DNA from: Pempheris klunzingeri
Taxonomy: Eukaryota > Chordata > Actinopteri > Acropomatiformes > Pempheridae
DNA: 64,000 nt
Reading direction: 5' to 3'
Assembly: GCF_042242105.1 (NCBI RefSeq)
Contig: NC_092035.1
Coordinates: forward strand, 1,306,083-1,370,082
The notes beneath the pieces were generated by a model. That model was given only the letters and a program-made list of their open reading frames with translations. It was not told the DNA's origin and ran no database searches. The position numbers and the translations under genes were made by a program. Below, piece after piece: positions 55,398 through 64,000 of the stretch (positions within the stretch are counted from its first letter, which is position 1; every line of letters begins with the position of its first letter).

Positions 55398-57290
55398 GCC
55401 CCCGTGGGAGTTGAACCAGTGTCTCCAGATAACGTGTCAGCTGCTGATCTCATTGAGCTGACTCTGGAGTGATGTTTCATGTATTGGAACTTCTATTTAT
55501 TGTGTTTGTCAGCACTGAGGTAAAGTAAAGTAATAATGAGAGTCAGCAGGGATTTGAACCCATGTTTCCAGTTCACCTGTCAGTCGCTTATCTCACTGAG
55601 CTGACTCTGGAGTGACTTTTCATGTATTGGAACTTCTATTTATTTTGTTTTAAGAGGACAAAGCATCCAAAGTAAAGAGTCAGCAGGGATTTGAACCCAT
55701 GTTTCCAGATCACCTGTCAGCTTCTGATCTCACTGAGCCGTTCCTCTAGTTACTCATCAAGTGCTGGAACTTGTACTTATTGTATTTGTCAGCACTGAGG
55801 AGGAAAAAGCACCCAAAGTAAAGAGTCAGCAGGGATTTGAACCCATGTTTCCAGATCACCTGTCAGCTTCTGATCTCACTGAGCCGTTCCTCTAGTTACT
55901 CATCAAATGCTGGAACTTGTACTTATTGTGTTTGTCAGCACTGAGGAGGAAAAAGCATCCAAAGTAAAGAGCGTCAGTTAGGATTTGAACCCATGTTTCC
56001 AGATCTACTGTCAGCTCCTGATCTCACTGAGCTGTTACTCTTTTGTTCCTCCATGTTGTATTTGTGGTTCAGGTGACGGAGGAGAAAAGTGTGAAAAGAG
56101 TGAGAGTTGAACTGTGAAGCTCAGAGTGTCAAACTGCCTCTTCACTCTGTGAGCTACTCATCAGTACACCAGCTGGCTGTTGGTTCTTCTTCTTGTTCAC
56201 ATTACTGTGAAGAAAAGTGTTAAAATGATCAGTAGATCACTTCCTGTGTTTGATCCTTCCACCTCAGCCTCCTCACATCAGCTGCTGATCTCACTGAGCT
56301 GACTCTGGAGTTGCTCATCATCTGCTGGAAGTTGTACTTATTGTGTTTGTCAGCACTGAGGTAAAGTAAAGTGAGTCAGACGGGAGTTGAACCCATGTTT
56401 CCAGATCACCTGCCAGCTGCTTATCTCATTGAGCTGACTCTGAAGTTGCTTTTTATGTATTGGAACTTCTATTTCTTGTGTTTGTCAGATCTGAGGTAAA
56501 GTAAAGTAGTAAAGAGTCAGCAGGGGTTTGAACCCATGTTTCCAGATCACCTGCCAGCTTCTGATCTCACTGAGCCGTTCCTCTAGTTCCTCATCATGTG
56601 CTGGAACTTGTACTTAATGTATTTGTCAGCACTGAGGAGGAAAAAGCACCCAAAGTAAAGAGTTAGCTGGGATTTGAACTCATGTTACCAGATCACCTGC
56701 CAGCTGCTTATCCCACTGAGCTGACTCTGGAGTTACTTTTTATGTATTGGAACTTCTATTTCTTGTGTTTTAAGAGGACAAAGCATCTAAAGTAAGGAGT
56801 TAGTGGGGATTTGAACCCATGTTTCCAGATCACCTGCTTATCCCACTGAGCTAATTCTGGAGTTACTTTTCATGTATTGGAACTTCTATTTATTGTGTTT
56901 GTCAGATCTGAGGTAAAGTAAAGTAGTAAACAGAGTTAGCAGGGATTTGAACTCATGTTTCCAGATCATCTGCCAGCTGCTTATCCCACTGAGCTGACTC
57001 TGGAGTTACTTTTTTATGTATTGGAACTTCTATTTCTTGTGTTTTAAGAGGACAAAGCATCTAAAGTAAAGAGTTAATGGGGATTTGAACTCATGTTTCC
57101 AGATCACCTGTCAGCTCCTGATCTCACTGAGCCGTTCCTCTAGTTACTCTTTTGTTCCTCCATGTTGTATTTGTGGTTCAGGTGACGGAGGAGAAAAGTG
57201 TGAAAAGAGTGAGTTGAACTGTGAAGCTCAGAGTGTCAAACTGACTCTTTACTCTGTGAGCTACTCATCAGGACACCAGACACCCTGTGG
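55398..57290 (-). repeat. tRNA-box tandem array, block 1 (minus orientation)
   Basis: Units of about 140 bp read on the minus strand. On the + strand each shows 'gatttgaacccatg' (B box reversed), 'ccagatcacctg', 'atctcactgagc' (A box reversed) and 'tactcatc'. The block has about 13 B-box sites. It includes a non-unit spacer ('caggtgacggaggagaaaag') at about 56080-56110, repeated at 57180-57210. Confidence 0.9.
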
Positions 57291-57600
57291 GTAGTGATGG
57301 CTGATGGAGGCTTTGTTGAAGCTTCGACACTTGATTCAAAAACTGGTTCATGACTCGAGGCTTCAATGACACAGAGCTCCAGTAGGACCTCTAGTGGTCA
57401 ATAAGATGAAGTGCAGTGGAGACGTGTCATTTCTTGGTTCATGGACTGTTTGGGATTTGATTCTCATCCTCATTCCTGTTCACTACACTACACTATACTA
57501 TATAGATTCATTCCACACAGAATGAAATATTTCAAGCCTTTATTTATTTTAATTGTGATGATTGTGGCTCACAGCTCATGAAAACCCCAAATTCAGTATC
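57291..57600. repeat. Polarity-switch spacer 1
   Basis: Starts 'gtagtgatggctgatggagg' and runs through 'cttcgacacttgattc', 'acctctagtggtcaataag' and 'aatgaaatatttcaagcc'. A near-identical copy lies at 62148-62455 and an inverted one at 62795-63105. The first ~70 bp also occur inverted at 60832-60898. It separates array blocks of opposite orientation. Confidence 0.9.
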
Positions 57601-60600
57601 TCAGGGTTCAAATCCCCACTGACTCTTTACTTTGGATGCTTTGTCCTCTTAAAACACAAGAAATAGAAGTTCCAATACATAACAAGTAACTCCAGAGTCA
57701 GCTCAGTGGGATCAGGAGCTGACCGGTGATCTGGAAACATGGGTTCAAATCCCCACTAACTCTTTACTTTAGATGCTTTGTCCTCTTAAAACACAAGAAA
57801 TAGAAGTTCCAATACATAAAAAGTAACTCCAGAGTCAGCTCAGTGGGATAAGCAGCTGGCAGATGATCTGGAAACATGAGTTCAAATCCCTGCTGACTCT
57901 CTTTACTACTTTACTTTACCTCAGATCTGACAAACACAATAAATAGAAGTTCCAATACATGAAACGTAACTCCAGAATTAGCTCAGTGGGATAAGCAGGT
58001 GATCTGGAAACATGGGTTCAAATCCCAGCTTACTCTTTACTTTGGATGCTTTTTCCTCCTCAGTGCTGACAAACACAATAAGTACAAGTTCCAGCACATG
58101 ATGAGTAACTAGAGGAACGGCTCAGTGAGATCAGAAGCTGACAAGTGATCTGGAAACATGGGTTCAAATCCCCACTGTCTCTTTACTTTGGATGCTTTGT
58201 CCTCTTAAAACACAAGAAATAGAAGTTCCAATACATAACAAGTAACTCCAGAGTCAGCTCAGTGGGATAAGCAGCTGGCAGATGATCTAGAAACATGAGT
58301 TCAAATCCCTGCTGACTCTCTTTACTACTTTACCTCACCTCAGATCTGACAAACACAATAAATAGAAGTTCCAATACATGAAAAGTAACTCCAGAATTAG
58401 CTCAGTGGGATAAGCAGGTGATCTGGAAACATGGGTTCAAATCCCAGCTGACTCTTTACTTTGGCTGCCTTTTCCTCCTCAGTGCTGACAAATACAATAA
58501 GTACAAGTTCCAGCACATGATGAGCAACTAGAGGAACGGCTCAGTGAGATCAGGAGCTGACCGGTGATCTGGAAACATGGGTTCAAATCCCCACTAACTC
58601 TTTACTTTAGATGCTTTGTCCTCTTAAAACACAAGAAATAGAAGTTCCAATACCTAAAAAGTAACTCCAGAGTCAGCTCAGTGGGATAAGCAGCTGGCAG
58701 ATGATCTGGAAACATGAGTTCAAATCCCTGCTGACTTTCTTTACTACTTTACTTTACCTCAGATCTGACAAACACAATAAATAGAAGTTCCAATACATGA
58801 AAACTAACTCCAGAATTAGCTCAGTGGGATAAGCAGGTGATCTGGAAACATGGGTTCAAATCCCCACTAACTCCTTACTTTAGATGCTTTGTCCTCTTAA
58901 AACACAAGAAATAGAAGTTCCAATACGTAAAAAGAAACTCCAGAGTCAGCTCAGTGGGATAAGCAGCTGGCAGATGATCTGGAAACATGAGTTCAAATCC
59001 CTGCTGACTCTCTTTACTACTTTACTTTACTTTACCTCAGATCTGACAAACACAATAAGTATAAGTTCCAATACATGTAAAGTAACTCCAGAATTAGCTC
59101 AGTGGGATAAGCAGGTGATCTGGAAACATGGGTTCAAATCCCAGCTCACTCTTTACTTTGGATACTTTTTCCTCCTCAGTGCTGACAAACACAATAAGTA
59201 CAAGTTCCAGCACATGATGAGTAACTAGAGGAACGGCTCAGTGAGATCAGAAGCTGACAGGTGATCTAGAAACATGGGTTCAAATCCCCACTGTCTCTTT
59301 ACTTTGGATGCTTTGTCCTCTTAAAACACAAGAAATAGAAGTTCCAATACATAACAAGTAACTCCAGAGTCAGCTCAGTGGGATCAGCAGCTGTCAGCTG
59401 ATCTGGAAACATGAGTTCAAATCCCTGCTGACTCTCGTTACTTTACTTTACCTCAGATCTGACAAACACAAGAAATAGAAGTTCCAATACATGAAAAGTA
59501 ACTCCAGAATTAGCTCAGTGGGATAAACAGGTGATCTGGAAACATGGGTTCAAATCCCCACTAACTCCTTACTTTAGATGCTTTGTCCTCTTAAAACACA
59601 AGAAATAGAAGTTCCAATATGTGAAAAGGAACTCCAGAGTCAGCTCAGTGGGATAAGCAGCTGGCAGATGATCTGGAAACATGAGTTCAAATCCCTGCTG
59701 ACTCTCTTTACTACTTTACTTTACCTCAGATCTGACAAACACAATAAGTAGAAGTTCCAATACATGAAAAGTAACTCCAGAATTAGCTCAGTGGGATAAG
59801 CAGGTGATCTGGAAACATGGGTTCAAATCCCAGCTTACTCTTTACTTTGGATGCTTTTTCCTCCTCAGTGCTGACAAACACAATAAGTACAAGTTCCAGC
59901 ACAATATGAGTAACTAGAGGAACGGCTCAGTGAGATCAGAAGCTGACAGGTGATCTGGAAACATGGGTTCAAATCCCCACTGTCTCTTTACTTTGGATGC
60001 TTTGTCCTCTTAAAACACAAGAAATAGAAGTTCCAATACATAACAAGTAACTCCAGAGTCAGCTCAGTGGGATAAGCAGCTGTCAGATGATCTGGAAACA
60101 TGAGTTCAAATCCCTGCTGACTCTCTTTACTTTACTTTACCTCAGATCTGACAAACACAAGAAATAGAAGTTCCAATACATGAAAAGTAACTCCAGAATT
60201 AGCTCAGTGGGATAAGCAGGTGATCTGGAAACGTGGGTTCAAATCCTAGCTAACTCTTTACTTTGGATGCTTTTTCCTCCTCAGTGCTGACAAATACAAT
60301 AAGTACAAGTTCCAGCACATAATGCGTAACTAGAGGAACGGCTCAGTGAGATCAGAAGCTGACAGGTGGTCTGGAAACATGGGTTCAAATCCCATTCAAA
60401 TCTTTACTTTGGATGCTTTGTCCTCTTAAAACACAAGAAATAGAAGTTCCAATACATAAAAAGTAACTCCAGAGTCAGCTCAGTGGGATAAGCAGCTGGC
60501 AGATGATCTAGAAACATGAGTTCAAATCCCTGCTGACTCTCTTTACTACTTTACTTTACCTCACCTCAGATCTGACAAACACAATAAATAGAAGTTCCAA

Positions 60601-60831
60601 TACATGAAAAGTAACTCCAGAATTAGCTCAGTGGGATAAGCAGGTGATCTGGAAACATGGGTTCAAATCCCAGCTCACTCTTTACTTTGGATGCTTTTTC
60701 CTCCTCAGTGCTGACAAATACAATAAGTACAAGTTCCAGCACATGATGAGGAACGGCTCAGTGAGATCAGAAGCTGACAGGTGATCTGGAAACATGGGTT
60801 CAAATCCCCACTAACTCTTTACTTTAGATGC
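57601..60831 (+). repeat. tRNA-box higher-order array, block 2 (plus orientation)
   Basis: About 24 B-box sites (gttcaaatcc) at 134-147-bp spacing. Three unit types recur. Type a has 'ggaacggctcagtgagatca' and ends in 'tgctttgtcctcttaaaac'. Type b has 'gagtcagctcagtgggataa', 'cagctggcagatgatctgg' and 'ctgctgactctc'. Type c has 'gaattagctcagtgggataa', 'gcaggtgatctgg' and mostly 'atgctttttcctcctcag'. The order is mostly a-b-c with occasional b-c pairs made by hybrid c units, so the array is a higher-order repeat of about 415 bp. It carries no protein-coding gene. Confidence 0.92.
59784..59859 (+). ncRNA. Representative tRNA-like unit (type c): A box, B box, T5
   Basis: A box TAGCTCAGTGGG at 59784-59795 fits the consensus TRGCNNAGYNGG. 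B box GGTTCAAATCC at 59820-59830 fits GGTTCRANYCC. A T5 run at 59855-59859 would stop RNA polymerase III, giving a transcript of about 80-90 nt. The middle does not form a normal anticodon arm, so it is not a functional tRNA. Many type c units share all three signals. Transcription is not shown. Confidence 0.45.
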
Positions 60832-60900
60832 CTGGAGTCATGAACCATTTTTTGAATCAAGTGTCGAAGCTTCAACAAAGCCTCCATCAGCCATGACTAC
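60832..60900. repeat. Polarity-switch spacer 2
   Basis: Reverse complement of the first ~70 bp of the spacer at 57291 ('gtcatgaaccattttttgaa', 'cgaagcttcaacaaagcctc', 'catcagccatgactac'). After it the array runs in the opposite direction. Confidence 0.85.
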
Positions 60901-62014
60901 CTGTTGGTTCTTATTTACATTACTGTGGAGAAAAGTGTTAAAACTATCAGCAGGTCACGTCCTGTATTCGATCCTTCCACCTCAGCATCCTCACATCAGC
61001 TGCTGATCTCACTGAGCTGACTCTGGAGTTACTCATCATCTGCTGGAAGTTGTACTTATTGTGTTTGTCAGCACTGAGGTAAAGTAAAGTGAGTCAGAGG
61101 GGAGTTGAACCCCTGTGTCCACATCACCTGTCAGCTTCTGATCTCACTGAGCTGTTCCTCTAGTTACTCATCATGTGCTGGAACTTGTACTTATTGTATT
61201 TGTCAGCACTGAGGAGGAAAAAGCATCCAAAGTAAAGAGTCAGCAGGGAGTTGAACCCATGTTTCCAGATCACCTGCCAGCTGCTTATCTCATTGAGCTG
61301 ACTCTGAAGTTGCTTTTTATGTATTGGAACTTCTATTTCTTGTGTTTGTCAGATCTGAGGCAAAGTAAAGTAGTAAAGAGTCAGCAGGGGTTTGAACCCA
61401 TGTTTCTAGATCACCTGCCAGCTTCTGATCTCACTGAGCCATTCCTCGTCATGTGCTGGAACTTGTACTTAATGTATTTGTCAGCACTGAGGAGGAAAAA
61501 GCACCCAAAGTAAAGAGTCAGCAAGGATTTGAACTCATGTTACCAGATCACCTGCCAGCTGCTTATCCCACTGAGCTGACTCTGGAGTTACTTTTTATGT
61601 ATTGGAACTTCTATTTCTTGTGTTTTAAGAGGACAAAGCATCTAAAGTAAGGAGTTAGTGGGGATTTGAACCCATGTTTCCAGATCACCTGCTTATCCCA
61701 CTGAGCTAATTCTGGAGTTACTTTTCATGTATTGGAACTTCTATTTATTGTGTTTGTCAGATCTGAGGTGAGGTAAAGTAGTAAACAGAGTTAGCAGGGA
61801 TTTGAACTCATGTTTCTAGATCATCTGCCAGCTGCTTATCCCACTGAGCTGACTCTGGAGTTACTTTTTATGTATTGGAACTTCTATTTCTTGTGTTTTA
61901 AGAGGACAAAGCATCTAAAGTAAAGAGTTAATGGGGATTTGAACTCATGTTTCCAGATCACCGGTCAGCTCCTGATCTCACTGAGCCGTTCCTCTAGTTA
62001 CTCTTTTGTTCCTC
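60901..62014 (-). repeat. tRNA-box tandem array, block 3 (minus orientation)
   Basis: Same units as block 1, on the minus strand. Much of it (about 61000-62014) aligns in order with 56250-57160 in block 1, showing a large direct duplication. Confidence 0.9.
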
Positions 62015-63317
62015 CATGTTGTATTTGTGGTTCAGGTGACGGAGGAGAAAAGTGTGAAAAGAGTGAGTTGAACTGTGAAGCTCAGAGTGTCAAACTGACT
62101 CTTTACTCTGTGAGCTACTCATCAGGACACCAGACACCCTGTGGGTAGTGATGGCTGATGGAGGCTTTGTTGAAGCTTCGACACTTGATTCAAAAACTGG
62201 TTCATGACTCGAGGCTTCAATGACACAGAGCTCCAGTAGGACCTCTAGTGGTCAATAAGATGAAGTGCAGTGGAAACGTGTCATTTCTTGGTTCATGGAC
62301 TGTTTGGGATTTGATTCTCCATCCTCATTCCTGTTCACTACACTACACTATACTATATAGATTCATTCCACACAGAATGAAATATTTCAAGCCTTTATTT
62401 GTTTTAATTGTGATGATTGTGGCTTACAGGTCATGAAAACCCCAAATTCAGTATCTCAGAAAATTTGAATATTGTGAAAATAATAATAATAATAAAGGTA
62501 ATACATTTTATTTCTAATGCTCTTTACATTTGGAGGTACAAATGTCAAAGTGCAAAACGTTCAGTATTGTAGACTCACAGTGTCTCACTGTAATCAGCTC
62601 ATTAATTCAAAACACCTGCAGAAGTTTCTCTCAGTCTGGTTCACTAGGCGACACAAAGTGCTGTATCCAATCAATCATCATTAGTTCTGCCAAGTATTGA
62701 TTACGTACATGAACACACTTTCCAGAAGGGCGACATCTCTGTATAATTCATTTAGTTTTTTCAATTGGTTTTATGTAATATTCAAATTTTCTGAGATACT
62801 GAATTTGGGGTTTTCATGAGCTGTAAGCCACAATCATCACAATTAAAACAAATAAAGGCTTGAAATATTTCATTCTGTGTGGAATGAATCTATATAGTAT
62901 AGTGTAGTGTAGTGAACAGGAATGAGGATGAGAATCAAATCCCAAACAGTCCATGAACCAAGAAATGACACGTCTCCACTGCACTTCATCTTATTGACCA
63001 CTAGAGGTCCTACTGGAGCTCTGTGTCATTGAAGCCTCGAGTCATGAACCAGTTTTTGAATCAAGTGTCGAAGCTTCAACAAAGCCTCCATCAGCCATCA
63101 CTACCCACAGGGTGTCTGGTGTCCTGATGAGTAGCTCACAGAGTAAAGAGTCAGTTTGACACTCTGAGCTTCACAGTTCAACTCACTCTTTTCACACTTT
63201 TCTCCTCCGTCACCTGAACCACAAATACAACATGGAGGAACAAAAGAGTAACTAGAGGAACGGCTCAGTGAGATCAGGAGCTGACAGGTGATCTGGAAAC
63301 ATGAGTTCAAATCCCCA
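61935..63317. repeat. Large palindrome, ~540-bp arms, 303-bp spacer
   Basis: 61935-62473 is the near-identical reverse complement of 62777-63317. The arms contain an array unit, the 'caggtgacggaggagaaaag' spacer, the 'gtagtgatggctgatggagg' segment and a retroposon-like tail ('aatttgaatatt'). The spacer 62474-62776 is single copy in the window. A 69-residue open frame occurs in both arms and again at 57085-57294, only because the copies are recent. Confidence 0.92.
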
Positions 63318-64000
63318 CTGACTCTTTACTTTGGATGCTTTTTCCTCCTCAGTGCTGACAAATACAATAAGTACAAGTTCCAGCACATGATGAGTAACTA
63401 GAGGAACAGCTCAGTGAGATCAGGAGCTGACCGTTGATCTGGAAACATGAGTTCAAATCCCCACTGACTCTTTACTTTGGATGCTTTGTCCTCTTAAAAC
63501 ACAAGAAATAGAAGTTCCAATACATAAAAAGTAACTCCAGAGTCAGCTCAGTGGGATAAGCAGCTGGCAGAGGATCTGGAAACATGAGTTCAAATCCCTG
63601 CTGACTCTCTTTACTACTTTACTTTACCTCAGATCTGACAAACACAATAAATAGAAGTTCCAATACATGAAAAGTAACTCCAGAATTAGCTCAGTGGGAT
63701 AAGCAGGTGATCTGGAAACATGGGTTCAAATCCCCACTAACTCCTTACTTTAGATGCTTTGTCCTATTAAAACACAAGAAATAGAAGTTCCAATATGTAA
63801 AAAGTAACTCCAGAGTCAGCTCAGTGGGATAAGCAGCTGGCAGATGATCTGGAAACATGAGTTCAAATCCCTGCTGACTCTCTTTACTACTTTACTTTAC
63901 TTTACCTCAGATCTGACAAACACAATAAGTAGAAGTTCCAATACATGAAAAGTAACTCCAGGATTAGCTCAGTGGGATAAGCAGGTGATCTGGAAACATG
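63235..64000 (+). repeat. tRNA-box array, block 4 (plus orientation), runs off the window
   Basis: Types a, b and c again on the + strand, continuing to the last base. The true length of the array is therefore unknown. Confidence 0.9.

Noticed and set aside
57085-57294. 69-residue frame found three times (also 61939-62148 and minus strand 63101-63310)
   Set aside because: Identical because the DNA is recently duplicated in the tRNA-box array; it overlaps array units and has no family signature.
57601-60831. Cluster of functional tRNA genes
   Set aside because: A and B boxes fit, but no proper anticodon arm, D/T-stem set or acceptor stem is formed; tRNA-derived repeat is the better reading.

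Overview
The window looks like teleost fish genomic DNA. It has vertebrate multi-exon genes, long introns full of (CA)n/(GT)n microsatellites and minisatellites, small hAT-type DNA transposons, and a gene order (hedgehog, BIN-family gene, three alpha-tubulins) that resembles the human 12q13 DHH/TUBA1/BIN2 neighbourhood. All recognised genes lie on the + strand. Species cannot be named from the sequence.

Layout. 1-3.7 kb: no gene recognised; a foldback repeat, a CCAAT-containing minisatellite and a pyrimidine microsatellite. 3.7-4.8 kb: 3' exons of a small basic-tailed protein I do not recognise. 6.98-18.85 kb: a complete three-exon hedgehog gene, best read as desert hedgehog (dhh), with a hAT-like element in intron 1 and a 30-copy 45-bp minisatellite in intron 2. 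20.68-36.66 kb: a complete 18- or 19-exon N-BAR/SH3 gene of the BIN/amphiphysin family (bin2 by synteny, but with BIN1-like features). Its intron 1 carries a hAT element with target-site duplication and an array of decamers. It also shows a candidate 36-nt microexon inside the BAR domain, a BIN1-exon-7-like cassette, and (GT)n tracts running straight into several 3' splice sites.

39.9-51.9 kb: three complete tandem alpha-tubulin genes (A, B, C), each with a first coding exon that is only the ATG. The three genes are a mosaic of one another, pointing to gene conversion. Gene C has a GC-rich TATA promoter and sits between inverted copies of one retroposon tail. 52-55 kb: no clear gene, but a DR4-spaced run of nuclear-receptor-like half-sites and a near-perfect palindrome.

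55.4-64.0 kb: a tandem array, still running at the window edge, of ~137-146 bp units that each carry tRNA-like A- and B-box motifs. Three unit types alternate in a higher-order order (a-b-c). The array changes direction three times, and one switch is a ~540-bp-arm palindrome. This array is the most unusual structure in the window.

The genes are not an operon. dhh is a secreted morphogen, the BIN gene encodes a membrane-curving scaffold, and the tubulins are cytoskeletal. Their closeness reflects inherited synteny and, for tubulin, local duplication.
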